Source: Peribacillus simplex (GTDB lineage: Bacteria > Bacillota > Bacilli > Bacillales > DSM-1321). From it: 64,000 bases of DNA. Made by a program: the position numbers and the translations under genes. The number at the start of each line of letters is the position of its first letter. The stretch's first letter is position 1. The stretch covers positions 186,001-250,000 of the forward strand of contig NZ_FTMX01000004.1 of NCBI RefSeq assembly GCF_900156045.1, written 5' to 3'. A model generated the notes under the pieces. The model worked only from the letters and a program-made list of their open reading frames with translations. It ran no database searches and had not been told where the DNA came from. Shown piece by piece: positions 34,245 through 43,462 of the stretch.

Positions 34245-35657
34245 TTGAGTTCAACAAATAGTAAACAGACAACGATTGTTGCCCTTTTGCTTGCGGGTAC
34301 ATTTATTGCGATCTTGAATCAAACATTAATGATTACCGCGATTCCTCCTGTAATGGAAGAAATGAATATTACGGCAAATAGTGCACAGTGGCTAACAACC
34401 GTTTTTATGCTGGTCAATGGGATCATGATCCCTGTGAGCGCGTTTTTACTGGAGCGCTTTACCACCAGACAGCTCTTCCTTTCAGCCATGGGGATCTTTG
34501 CTATTGGTACATTGGTAGCGGGGCTAGCTCCTAATTTTGGAATGCTGCTGCTAGGAAGGATGATTCAGTCGAGCGGAGCCGGAATTATGCTCCCGTTAAT
34601 GCAAACAGTCTTCCTAATGATTTTCCCTGTTCATAAACGGGGTGCAGCCATGGGACTGGTCGGTCTGGTCATTTCCTTCGCGCCGGCTATTGGGCCAGCT
34701 TTGTCGGGATGGGTTACGGAGACCTACTCATGGAGGGTGTTATTCTTTATCATTCTTCCAATTGCCATTATTGATATCATAGTTGCGTTCTTCGCTCTAA
34801 AAAATGTAACAGAAGTTACACGGCCAAAAGTGGATGTACTTTCGATTGTTTTATCTTCCGTAGGTTTCGGTGGATTATTGTATGGATTTACAGCTGCAGG
34901 TAATTATGGCTGGACAGACGAGAGTACCATCATATCCCTAGGCATTGGCACAATTTCACTTGTTTGGTTTATCAAAAGGCAACTGCGATTGAAGCATCCA
35001 ATGCTGGAGTTCCGTGTGTTCACATATTCATTATTCCCGATTGCCATTATTATTGGAGCCATTACCTTTATGGGTCTGATAGGTGCCGAAACGCTCATTC
35101 CGCTATTTATGCAAAACATGCGAGGATTTACGGCGTTTGAAGCTGGATTGGCGATACTCCCTGGAGCACTTATTACCGGGTTAATGTCCCCGTTCATCGG
35201 ACGTATTTTTGACCGGATTGGGGCCAGGTGGTTGGTTATTGGCGGATTACTCCTCATAACCGCTTCCTCTTTTACTTTTATGGATGTTGGTCCTTCGACA
35301 AGTTTTACATTTATTATGGTAATGTACAGTATTCGGATGTTCGGATTAGCCATGGTTATGATGCCCGTTTCAACGGCAGCCTTAAACCAGCTGCCTAAAC
35401 GGTTAATCGCCCATGGTGCAGCAATGGATAATACGATGAAAATGATTGCCGCATCTGTAGGTACTGCAATACTTGTTACTGTGATGACATCAGCTACCGA
35501 AAATGCTCAGCAGCGTCCCGAGATAGTCCATCCTGATATGTATGGCGCGCAAATCTCATTTATTGTCATCGCTGTACTTTCGTTAATTAGCTTCCTCATT
35601 TCTTTTAAAATAAAGGATCAAAAATCAGCAGGAAAAGAGTTCGGAAAGAAGAATTAA
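34245..35657 (+). CDS. DHA2-family (EmrB/QacA) multidrug MFS transporter
   Basis: 470 residues with fourteen predicted membrane segments. It has the motif-A-like LERFTTRQLFL loop, GRMIQSSGAGIMLPLMQT (motif C region), and GPALSGWVTETYSWRVLFFI. LmrB and YhcA of B. subtilis are the same type and export lincosamides or other drugs using the proton gradient. The TTG start lies eight bases after GGGGG. A terminator follows at 35686. Confidence 0.88.
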   Translation: MSSTNSKQTTIVALLLAGTFIAILNQTLMITAIPPVMEEMNITANSAQWLTTVFMLVNGIMIPVSAFLLERFTTRQLFLSAMGIFAIGTLVAGLAPNFGMLLLGRMIQSSGAGIMLPLMQTVFLMIFPVHKRGAAMGLVGLVISFAPAIGPALSGWVTETYSWRVLFFIILPIAIIDIIVAFFALKNVTEVTRPKVDVLSIVLSSVGFGGLLYGFTAAGNYGWTDESTIISLGIGTISLVWFIKRQLRLKHPMLEFRVFTYSLFPIAIIIGAITFMGLIGAETLIPLFMQNMRGFTAFEAGLAILPGALITGLMSPFIGRIFDRIGARWLVIGGLLLITASSFTFMDVGPSTSFTFIMVMYSIRMFGLAMVMMPVSTAALNQLPKRLIAHGAAMDNTMKMIAASVGTAILVTVMTSATENAQQRPEIVHPDMYGAQISFIVIAVLSLISFLISFKIKDQKSAGKEFGKKN

Positions 35658-35685
35658 AGATTTGAATCCGAGTTTTTTAAGCTTG

Positions 35686-35719
35686 AAAAGAATCACAATA
35701 TAGATTCATGATTCTTTTT
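35686..35719 (+). terminator. Terminator of the DHA2 transporter gene
   Basis: The stem AAAAGAATCA/TGATTCTTTT (35686-35695 with 35709-35718) is followed by Ts. Confidence 0.75.
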
Positions 35720-35748
35720 AAATTAAATCTCCTATTTTTCGCCGCCAG

Positions 35749-36016
35749 AGTAGAAACGATTCCTAGTATCAATGGACTTAAGGATGTTATAGTTGTGAAG
35801 AAGTGGGGGTCTGGTGAAATTGGAGCTACTTACTATTATTACCACAATGATTACAGTAAACTTGGAAAGACATTTAAAACAGGTGAAGTCAAAACAAAGG
35901 CTGCTATCGCTCAAAACTGTATAACATTAAGAGAAATAAAGCCAGTTATCTTTCGAACAAACAACAAAACAGTGCATCCCAATTTTCGGGATGCACTGTT
36001 TTGTTGTTTTCATTTA
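35749..36016 (+). repeat. Second copy of the 30826-31088 segment, with intact terminator
   Basis: This matches 30826-31088 over about 265 bp with scattered substitutions and small indels. It holds the 3' end of an unrecognised gene (SINGLKDVIVVKKW...TYYYYHNDYSKLGK) and its terminator. The 5' part of that gene is missing here. Confidence 0.75.
35961..36011 (+). terminator. 20-bp perfect terminator in repeat copy 2
   Basis: 35961-35980 pairs perfectly with 35988-36007 (ACAACAAAACAG.../...CTGTTTTGTTGT), followed by TTTT. An open frame runs through it by chance into the levanase fragment, so that fused frame is not a real protein. Confidence 0.88.
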
Positions 36017-36027
36017 GGTTTCCAAAA

Positions 36028-36445
36028 AGGATTAAATCTTGGTTTTAAAATAGATGCATATCAAATAGAGGCAGATCTCACATGGTCGGATTTTAATAAT
36101 GCAGGATTCAGGCTCAGGGAGTCAGATGATCAAAAACGCCACGTTGACGTAGGCGTTTTTGCAGAAGAAAATTACACTTATGTCAATCGAGCATTCACAG
36201 ATCAACCTGACGAAACGAATCAGTTCGTTGAAAGTACTGCACCATTTGATGCGAGTAAGAAGAAGGTTCATTTAAAGATTCTCGTCGATAAAACGAGTAT
36301 TGAAGTTTTTGTGGATGATGGAAAGGCTGCTTATTCAAACTTAATATTCCCTCATGCTGAAGATAAAGGAATTACTCTCTTCTCCGAGGGAGGCAAAGCG
36401 ATCTTTAAGAATGTGAAGGTTACACACTTTGATTCGATTAATTGA
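36028..36445 (+). pseudogene. C-terminal domain of a GH32 levanase/inulinase
   Basis: The segment FKIDAYQIEADLTWSDFNNAGFRLR, then HVDVGVF, KVHLKILVDKTSIEVFVDDGKAAYSNLIFP and ITLFSEGGKA is the beta-sandwich domain of family 32 glycosidases (RILVDRSSVEVF type). The catalytic five-blade propeller is absent. It is a truncated remnant ending at TGA 36443. Confidence 0.8.
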
Positions 36446-36699
36446 ACCTCATCTTGGCAGATACCTTTCATATGTGTACACATACATTCTTTATAAGAAA
36501 TGACTCTTCAAATATGAACATTTACTAAAAGGCGTACCACCAACATTTCGCGCAAAACATACGTTTAGCGATATATTGCGCGTGTTTTAAGTGATAATTT
36601 GCACATCCAACTTTTAACCCTAGCTACCTTCATATGAGAAGTTTAGCTGGGGTTCTTCATTAATTATGTCCAATCACTAAGCTATTTCGTGCAGCCTAT
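36446..36699. other. Intergenic region
   Basis: It contains an AACCCTAGCTA/TTAGCTGGGGTT hairpin near 36618-36655 followed by CTTCATT, possibly a terminator, and no gene. Confidence 0.4.
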
Positions 36700-37170
36700 A
36701 CTACTTCGGTGGTAATGGATGTAAGGTGCTTGATTTCGAGGATACGTTCAATTTGAGTAAATAGACGGTAAAGTTACCGTTTATGACTTTCATGATGATT
36801 GTGAGCGCCTCGTAATCGGAAAAGTCCTCTCGATTAATGGAGATACCTAATTCACCCCATTTATATTCTAAAATATGGTGCATCTCGTCTTTAATGAGTT
36901 TCTAAAATTCATGAGCAAAACCAATGCGGGAGTAAAGCTGGGGATATCGCTAACCTTTTTTCAATCCCTGGCATCCCGATGAATATCATGGCTAGGTCAT
37001 GTTGATCATAGATGTCACGAAGTTGCTCTAAGTGTTACAGTTTCAGTCGATCGATTTCATCCACCATAATTAAGTGAATCCCTTCAAAAGCAAAATGACC
37101 TATCTAAGGCTCATTTGGCAGGTATTTCTTTAGTGGTATGAACGATTGTTTTGTAAAAATGGATCTACTT
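36700..37170 (-). pseudogene. Decayed AAA ATPase of a transposon (TniB/IstB type)
   Basis: Read on the minus strand, fragments in two or more frames give [40 protein letters not shown] and MHHILEYKWGELGISINREDFSDYEAL. These are the Walker B and sensor regions of transposition helper ATPases. Several stops and shifts interrupt them, and the Walker A part is not recognisable. Confidence 0.7.
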
Positions 37171-37270
37171 TAAGTACTCATTGGTGTTAGCTTGATGGGT
37201 ATGTGTCTGTACCCCTATAAGAGATACATCTTTTTTCGATGGATATTTGATTTATAGTTTGATTCAAAAG

Positions 37271-37284
37271 TGTTAACGCTTACA
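37271..37284 (+). promoter_or_regulatory. cre site upstream of the PTS operon
   Basis: TGTTAACGCTTACA fits the degenerate CcpA operator consensus TGWNANCGNTNNCA at every fixed position. It lies 86 bases before the regulator start, in the likely promoter region. Confidence 0.65.
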
Positions 37285-37369
37285 TTTTTGCAAATTGAAG
37301 TTGCAATAAGATGTACTAAACTATTTGAATATTGCGACTTATAATAAAATTATGAAAGGAGTTACTATC

Positions 37370-39484
37370 ATGAAAGACCGGACTCAACGAGTACTTACCA
37401 GATTTTTGACAGTAAATACCTTTTTGACTTGTGAGGATTTAAGTAAAGAGTTCAATATTAGTGAGCGTACTTTTCGAAACGAATTGGTCCTGATTAATAA
37501 ATATCTGGCAGAAAATAATTATCCATCAATTACGACGAGTAGAGGAAAAGGGTTGAAGTTAGACCTATCTGATGTGGATCGCGAAAAGCTCCTGTCCAAA
37601 ATTGGTGATGACAGAGAAACAGATTATTATCGGCCCAATGAACGTTTTCTTGCCTTGCTTTTAGATATTGCCGATACCACAAGAACGACAATGCTCTTTG
37701 AAATGGAAGAAAAACTGCAGGTATCGAAAAGTACATTGGATGAGGATATGAGAAGACTTCGTCAATTTTTAAAGGAATATGGTATTTCTGTAGTGAGTTT
37801 AACGAAGCAAGGTATTGTATTAAAAGGCGATGAACGATCAATACGCACTATGTTATACGATGTGATTAACAGTATGACAGATATCGCTAAACTAATGGAG
37901 TATCGAGATATAGATACAGTGAATACTTTTGCAGATCAATTTGTTCTTGATTATTTGGATACAAATGCATTGAGGGTCATTGGAGAACATTATGACGAAG
38001 TCTTTGAAAAGTCCAGAGTTGAGATTAATCATGTATACCGGAATCAAAGCATTCTTTTTTTAGGTATATGGGTAAGGCGGTTGCAAGAAGGAAATACCCT
38101 TAGGGAATTAGCCAAAGTTAGAGCCGAGATAAAAGAAGATCCTGTCAGAAATTTTGTCGATTCCATCTGTATGGAGTTTGGTTTGTATCCATCATTAAAT
38201 GAAATTAAATATACTACCTTTACAATCGAATCGTTTAATCCAAAAGATATGAATAATTCATTCGATTGGGTTACCGCACAATTATTAACTATCCAATTAA
38301 TTGAGCATGTAGAAAAAGTAACCAGAATCCCCTTTTCTCAGAGAGAAGAAGATTTGTATGAAGGTTTGTATAGGCATATCACAGGGTTATTAAGCAGGGC
38401 GAAGAACGATTTACAGGTATTTAATCCATTGAAAGACACTATTAAGGAGTCCTATGCCGAGATTTATCAGGCAGTCACTTGCTTTAGTAAGCAAATAGAG
38501 GACTACATCAAAAAAACATTATCAGAAGATGAAATCGGTTTTTTGACCGTTTATTTTTCAACGTCTGCCAGCCAGATAAAGCAGAAAGAACAATATGTTT
38601 ATCAGGCGGTTGTGCTTTGTAATCATGGGATTTCAACTGGAAAGCTGTTGGCTGCGAATTTGAAAGAGCATTTCAATATCGAGATTGTTGCGATATTGAG
38701 TTCTTATGAATTAGCCTTTATTGACAAGCTGGATGTTGATTTAGTTTTTATGACCATTTCAATTGATTATCCAAGAAAACCTGTATTATTGCTTAATCCA
38801 ATATTAAGAGAAAGTGACAAGAAGGAAATTAAAGATTTTTTACTCAAAAATAAGAATAAGAGAAGGATCGTTTCCAATAAGTTAGATGCCACACAGCTAA
38901 TGCAGGATATTTTGATGTTAATTGTAGAAAGCGGCGGTAAGGTAACAAAGGAAAGCTATCACAAAGTAGAAGATACTTTTAAAGAACATCATTTAAAAAT
39001 TAATACAAGGGAGATACAGCCGATGTTGCAGGATATTTTGAGGGATTCCAACATTCTACTAAAGCAAGAATGTAAAGACTGGAAAGAGGCGATTACGAAA
39101 TCTGCCCAGGTATTGTTAACAGAAGAGGTCATTGAAGAGCGATATGTAAACGCCATGATTAAATCTGTTGAAGAGTATGGGCCTTATATAGTAGTAGGGA
39201 AGCATTTAGCGTTAGCACACGCAAGGCCGGAAGATGGAGTAAACAAATTAGGCATTAGTGTCATGACGTTAAAGGAACCGATTAATTTCGGAAATCCGGA
39301 TAATGATCCGGTAAAAATTGTTTTTTGTCTAGCCGCAGTGGATTCTTATTCTCATCTAAATGTGATGAAAAATCTGATTGAGTTAATTAATGATGAAGAG
39401 AAATTAGACCTGTTAATTACAGCACAAGATGTAAACATGTTTAATCAAGTTTTATATGGTAGTGAAGTGGTGGAGAGAAAGTAA
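37370..39484 (+). CDS. PRD-containing PTS transcriptional activator with EIIB- and EIIA-like domains
   Basis: 704 residues from the ATG at 37370 (AAAGGAG eight bases upstream). Order: DeoR/Mga-type HTHs (about 1-150, LSKEFNISERTFRNEL and LQVSKSTLDEDMRRL), two PRD domains (about 170-390), a Gat-type EIIB-like domain with the Cys in VVLCNHGISTGKL, and a C-terminal EIIA-Fru/Mtl-like domain with the His in LALAHARPEDGV. Phosphorylation by HPr and the EIIs sets activator activity. There is no separate EIIA gene, so this domain may also feed phosphate to the IIB subunit. Similar proteins include UlaR-like and LicR/MtlR activators. Confidence 0.9.
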   Translation: MKDRTQRVLTRFLTVNTFLTCEDLSKEFNISERTFRNELVLINKYLAENNYPSITTSRGKGLKLDLSDVDREKLLSKIGDDRETDYYRPNERFLALLLDIADTTRTTMLFEMEEKLQVSKSTLDEDMRRLRQFLKEYGISVVSLTKQGIVLKGDERSIRTMLYDVINSMTDIAKLMEYRDIDTVNTFADQFVLDYLDTNALRVIGEHYDEVFEKSRVEINHVYRNQSILFLGIWVRRLQEGNTLRELAKVRAEIKEDPVRNFVDSICMEFGLYPSLNEIKYTTFTIESFNPKDMNNSFDWVTAQLLTIQLIEHVEKVTRIPFSQREEDLYEGLYRHITGLLSRAKNDLQVFNPLKDTIKESYAEIYQAVTCFSKQIEDYIKKTLSEDEIGFLTVYFSTSASQIKQKEQYVYQAVVLCNHGISTGKLLAANLKEHFNIEIVAILSSYELAFIDKLDVDLVFMTISIDYPRKPVLLLNPILRESDKKEIKDFLLKNKNKRRIVSNKLDATQLMQDILMLIVESGGKVTKESYHKVEDTFKEHHLKINTREIQPMLQDILRDSNILLKQECKDWKEAITKSAQVLLTEEVIEERYVNAMIKSVEEYGPYIVVGKHLALAHARPEDGVNKLGISVMTLKEPINFGNPDNDPVKIVFCLAAVDSYSHLNVMKNLIELINDEEKLDLLITAQDVNMFNQVLYGSEVVERK

Positions 39485-39545
39485 CAGTTTTAAAAGCAAT
39501 TGATAAGTATATAATCCCAAAATTGAAAAATGAGGAGAGAGCGAA

Positions 39546-39854
39546 ATGAAAAAAGTAAATATATTATTTGTATGTGGAGCAGGTTTAGGAAGCAGTTTTG
39601 CTTGTCAAATGTCGGCAGAGGATGTATTAACCAAGTTAGGTGTCAACGCCAAGCTAGATCATAGTGATATCTCGTCTGCTGTTTCAGTAAAACCCGATAT
39701 TATTATTACGGCACAGAATTTCAAATCCCAATTCGAGAAATTTTCAGTTGATCCTAAACAAACGACAATTGTTTATTTGAGAAATATTGTATCTAAGGCA
39801 GAGATTGAAGAAAAAATCACCCCGGTATTAAGGGAAAAAGGCGTTTTAGCTTAA
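39546..39854 (+). CDS. PTS IIB subunit, ascorbate (SgaB/UlaB) type
   Basis: 102 residues. The phosphocysteine loop is FVCGAGLGSSFACQM (Cys10), typical of the L-ascorbate/Gat IIB superfamily. It carries phosphate from an EIIA to the substrate bound by IIC. It lies 61 bases after the regulator and 37 before the IIC gene, in one operon. GAGGAGAG precedes the start. Confidence 0.92.
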   Translation: MKKVNILFVCGAGLGSSFACQMSAEDVLTKLGVNAKLDHSDISSAVSVKPDIIITAQNFKSQFEKFSVDPKQTTIVYLRNIVSKAEIEEKITPVLREKGVLA

Positions 39855-39891
39855 AAATAAATAGAGATAGCTAGAGATGGGGTGGGAAAAA

Positions 39892-41181
39892 ATGAGTGTA
39901 GTTAACTTTATTATCGAGAATATTTTGACACAGGCATCTGTCACAATCGCGTTGATTGCTATGTTGGGGTTAATTTTGCAAAAGAAATCAACAGGGCAAG
40001 TTATTTCTGGTTCTTTAAAGACGATGTTAGGGTTTATGGTATTGTCAGCAGGTTCTAGCATTATTGTTGGTAGTTTAGTCTATTTCGGTCATATTTTTAC
40101 AGAGGGTTTCCATATGCAAGGGATTATTCCTTCGATTGAAGCTATTAATGGCCAAGCAATGAATGAGTTAGGATTGGGTCGTGATATCGCACTAACTTTC
40201 TTAGCTATCTTTGTTTTTAATATTATCATTGCCCGGTTCACTAAATGGAAATACATCTTTTTAACTGGTCAGGCAATTCTTTGGATGGCTACTATGACAA
40301 CAGTATTTGGTTACTTTGCAGGTTTACGTGGTGTTGCATTGATTTTAGTAGGCGGTTTCATTGGGGGCGTATTTGCGGTAGCTATGCCCGCGATTGCACA
40401 ACCATTTGTTCGTAAGATTACTGGTATGGATGATATTGCTTTAGGACACTTTTGTACGGTTGGGTATGTGTTTGAAGCAGGTGTAGCGAAACTAGTTGGG
40501 GGAAAAGGCGAAAAGAAAAAATCTGTTGAAGATTTGAAATTACCAGCTCAATTTGAATTCTTACAAGATACCTATCTATCTTTAATGGTGGTAATGACCC
40601 CTCTTTATATTATTACAGCAGCGTTTGCAGGTGAAAAGTTCGCTTCTACATTATCAGGAGATACCAATTATTTAATGTTTGCGTTCTTACAATCTATCCA
40701 ATTCGTAGTTGGAGTGTATGTATTATTAGCAGGAGTTCGCTTATTACTAGGTGAAATTGTTCCGGCATTTAGAGGGATTGCCATGCGGTTGGTCCCAAAT
40801 GCAATACCTGCATTAGATTGTCCAGTCCTATTCCCATTTAGCCCTAATGCAGTCATTGTAGGGTTTATCACAACTACTATAGGTTCGATTATTGCAATGT
40901 TTGTATTACCTGTCTTCGGGTTGGCGATGATCTTACCAGGTATGCTTACAGCTTTCTTCGCGGGGGGTACCGCCGGTATATTTGGTAACTTAACAGGTGG
41001 TATTCGTGGAGCAATTATTGGTGGTGTTGTACATGGTTTCTTCATTACATTATTACCAGCACTATTAGTAACGACATTCAATTCTATGGGGTTTGTCAAT
41101 GCAACAGCAACAGATGTTGATACAGTAACAGCTGCTTTATTATATGCATGGCTCATTGGTCCACTTTTAAAAGCTTTCTAG
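39892..41181 (+). CDS. PTS IIC subunit, ascorbate (SgaT/UlaA) type
   Basis: 429 residues from ATG 39892; the frame extends five codons to an ATG that lies within the ribosome site. About eleven membrane segments are present, with GLILQKKSTGQVISGSLKTMLGF near the N-terminus and PALDCPVLFPFSPNAVIVGF in the C-terminal half. These are UlaA-family landmarks. The actual sugar or sugar acid is unknown; an ascorbate-like compound is only suggested by the family. Confidence 0.92.
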   Translation: MSVVNFIIENILTQASVTIALIAMLGLILQKKSTGQVISGSLKTMLGFMVLSAGSSIIVGSLVYFGHIFTEGFHMQGIIPSIEAINGQAMNELGLGRDIALTFLAIFVFNIIIARFTKWKYIFLTGQAILWMATMTTVFGYFAGLRGVALILVGGFIGGVFAVAMPAIAQPFVRKITGMDDIALGHFCTVGYVFEAGVAKLVGGKGEKKKSVEDLKLPAQFEFLQDTYLSLMVVMTPLYIITAAFAGEKFASTLSGDTNYLMFAFLQSIQFVVGVYVLLAGVRLLLGEIVPAFRGIAMRLVPNAIPALDCPVLFPFSPNAVIVGFITTTIGSIIAMFVLPVFGLAMILPGMLTAFFAGGTAGIFGNLTGGIRGAIIGGVVHGFFITLLPALLVTTFNSMGFVNATATDVDTVTAALLYAWLIGPLLKAF

Positions 41182-41211
41182 GATGTAGGTAGAGAAAAGG
41201 AGGCTCAAGTA

Positions 41212-41610
41212 ATGTTTGGATTTGGAAAGAAAAAACCTAAAGAACCGAAAAAAGAAACAATCGAAGTGGTATTGTTAACAGTTGAACGAAAAGAAGAGTT
41301 ATTACGTACCATTTCCTTAAAAAAAGAAGAAGTAAATCAAGCAGCTGGAGAAAAACAAGCAAAAATTTATGAGGAGATTGGTTTAGCATTTAATGAACTT
41401 GGTGAAGAAGATCATGCTATTGATTCGTTAGAAAAAAGTATTCAGGCCAAAAAGTCATTAGGTAATGGTTACAAAACTTTATTAAAACTTTATAACAAGA
41501 AGCGTGCAGAAGCAGCAAAGGTGAATAATGAAGAATTATTACAGATATATCTAAAGAAAATGGATCAAATGATGCAAGTTTCTAAAGAGGTTACGCGTGG
41601 TGTTCGATAA
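41212..41610 (+). CDS. TPR-like soluble protein of the PTS operon
   Basis: 132 residues, highly charged. A basic start (FGKKKPKEPKK) is followed by helical repeats including KIYEEIGLAFNELGEEDHAIDSLEKSI, a TPR-type pattern. It lies between IIC and aldolase genes with a good SD (AAGGAGG). Proteins like it recur in such PTS-aldolase operons, from memory. The role is unknown; an adaptor for the IIB/IIC or aldolase is possible. Confidence 0.75.
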   Translation: MFGFGKKKPKEPKKETIEVVLLTVERKEELLRTISLKKEEVNQAAGEKQAKIYEEIGLAFNELGEEDHAIDSLEKSIQAKKSLGNGYKTLLKLYNKKRAEAAKVNNEELLQIYLKKMDQMMQVSKEVTRGVR

Positions 41611-41652
41611 GGAAGAAAATAAAAGATTAGTATAAAGGGAGAGTAATTGATC

Positions 41653-42519
41653 ATGTATACAACATTAAAAGAAGTAACACTTAGGGCTGAAGAATTGAAT
41701 TATACAGTTGGTTCATTTAATGCACATAATTTAGAGATGTTACCTGATATGATCCGTGCAGCAAAAGAGCAAGGAGCACCAATTATTATTCAAACAAGTA
41801 TAGATACTGCGAAATATATTGGTCATGAAAATATTGTTGCTGTATGTAAAACGATGGCCACAAATGAAATGGTAGATGTGGTATTGCATTTAGACCATGC
41901 AAGGGATTTTGATGATATTAAAGAGGCAATCCATAAAGGATATACATCAGTGATGTTTGATGGTTCTCATTTACCATTCAAAGAGAACATTATGAAAACA
42001 AGAGCAGTAGTAGAATATGCACACAAATATGGTGTTTCAGTAGAGGGCGAACTAGGGACTATTGGCGGTACTGAAGAAGGAATTCATGTAGATGAGAATG
42101 ATAAGGTTTATACTGACCCAAAAGATGCAGAAGAGTTTGTTAAAGCAACAGGGGTAGATGCTTTGGCCATTGCCATTGGTACTAATCATGGTCAATATAA
42201 ATCTAAAACAGAAGTAAATCTACCACTATTAAAAGAAATCAACGCTGTAGTAGATGTACCTTTAGTTATTCATGGGGGTACAGGTGTTAATGAAATGGAT
42301 GTACATGAATTAATTAATAACGGGATTCGTAAATTTAATGTAGGTACTGAGTTGTTAGTAACATGGACGAAAACAGCGAAAGAAACATTCGGAGAAACAA
42401 AAGTAACGAAATCATTACGACATAATATTATTCCATGTAATCAGGCAGTAAAAGAAATTGTCAAACATAAAATTGGAATCTTCATGAATAAAGAAGACCG
42501 TACCCTCCAATTAAAATAA
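41653..42519 (+). CDS. Class II ketose-bisphosphate aldolase (GatY/IolJ/FbaA family)
   Basis: 288 residues from ATG 41653. Zn-dependent aldolase landmarks are GSFNAHNLEML near the start, LHLDHARDFDD (zinc His and catalytic Asp), MFDGSHLPF, EGELGTIGGTEEG and VIHGGTGV. It would split a ketose-1,6- or 1-phosphate made from the PTS product into dihydroxyacetone phosphate and an aldehyde. The family cannot be narrowed between tagatose-bisphosphate, fructose-bisphosphate and other substrates by inspection. Confidence 0.9.
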   Translation: MYTTLKEVTLRAEELNYTVGSFNAHNLEMLPDMIRAAKEQGAPIIIQTSIDTAKYIGHENIVAVCKTMATNEMVDVVLHLDHARDFDDIKEAIHKGYTSVMFDGSHLPFKENIMKTRAVVEYAHKYGVSVEGELGTIGGTEEGIHVDENDKVYTDPKDAEEFVKATGVDALAIAIGTNHGQYKSKTEVNLPLLKEINAVVDVPLVIHGGTGVNEMDVHELINNGIRKFNVGTELLVTWTKTAKETFGETKVTKSLRHNIIPCNQAVKEIVKHKIGIFMNKEDRTLQLK

Positions 42520-42571
42520 TGACATAAAAAGTTCATTAGTCTTTTTCATAAGGGTTGGAGAAGATGTGTCT

Positions 42572-42613
42572 AATAAAGAGAGTACTAGGAATTCCTTGTA
42601 CTCTTTCTTTATT
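42572..42613 (+). promoter_or_regulatory. Intercistronic hairpin between aldolase and kinase genes
   Basis: GAGTAC (42580-42585) and GTACTC (42598-42603) with flanking A-rich and T-rich arms form a stem about 12 bp long. It may reduce read-through into the kinase gene. Confidence 0.5.
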
Positions 42614-42635
42614 CGTTAGATGATGAGGTGGTAAG

Positions 42636-43274
42636 ATGGAGAAAGTCTTAATCTTATTAGCAGGTTTACCAGGAACAGGAAAAACCTATTTAAGTAATAT
42701 CATCCATAGTAAATTAGGGTCATTTTATAATCTTTCTCAGGATGACTTGAAAGAATATTATTGTGATATGTATGGTTATCGTAATCTAGAAGAAAAGCAG
42801 AAGATAGAAAAGATAGCATGGGCGAAGTACTTTGAAATAATGGAAAAGCAAATGCAAGTAGGTAGCAATATTATGTCTGATTATCCTTTTAGTCAAAAAC
42901 AAAAGCCTCATATTCAGCAATTAGTAGAAAGATATAGTTATGAGGTTGTTACTATTCGGTTAATTGCAGATTTAGATGTATTGTTTGAACGACAAAAAAA
43001 ACGAGATTTGGATCCGACAAGGCATTTGAGTCATATCGTAACTTCCTACAAAAAAGGGGATAAGTTAGCTGATAGAAGTATTGCAGATAACTTATTGAAC
43101 TATGAGGAATTTATAAAAAGATGTACAACTAGAGGATATGACACGTTTGAATTAGGAACTTTATATGAAGTGGATGTATCAGATTATACAAAAGTGAATT
43201 ATTCTATGTTGTTGGAAGATATAAGACTGGGGTACATTAAAATGTACATTTCTGGAACTAGCAAAGAATTTTAA
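42636..43274 (+). CDS. P-loop kinase-like protein of the PTS operon
   Basis: 212 residues. Walker A GLPGTGKT (10-17) near the N-terminus, SQDDLKEYY, then FERQKKRDLDPTRH, a lid-like basic segment. This is the AAA_33/zeta-toxin-type small-molecule kinase fold. Position after the aldolase suggests a sugar or sugar-acid kinase that makes the bisphosphate substrate. A regulatory ATPase is an alternative. Confidence 0.8.
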   Translation: MEKVLILLAGLPGTGKTYLSNIIHSKLGSFYNLSQDDLKEYYCDMYGYRNLEEKQKIEKIAWAKYFEIMEKQMQVGSNIMSDYPFSQKQKPHIQQLVERYSYEVVTIRLIADLDVLFERQKKRDLDPTRHLSHIVTSYKKGDKLADRSIADNLLNYEEFIKRCTTRGYDTFELGTLYEVDVSDYTKVNYSMLLEDIRLGYIKMYISGTSKEF

Positions 43275-43462
43275 AATCCAAAACTTAGGGGCTTTTTAAT
43301 CTCATTAATATTATTCATCTCTTTGAGCATATAACCCTTGGTGCAGAATTTAAGGGCTTGAAGGATTCGATTTAACTGTAGAGAATGTCCTGACAAAGTA
43401 AGAGAATTATCGAATTTCTTCACTTATAAAATAAAAGAGTTTTTTAAAGATGGAGGAATAAA

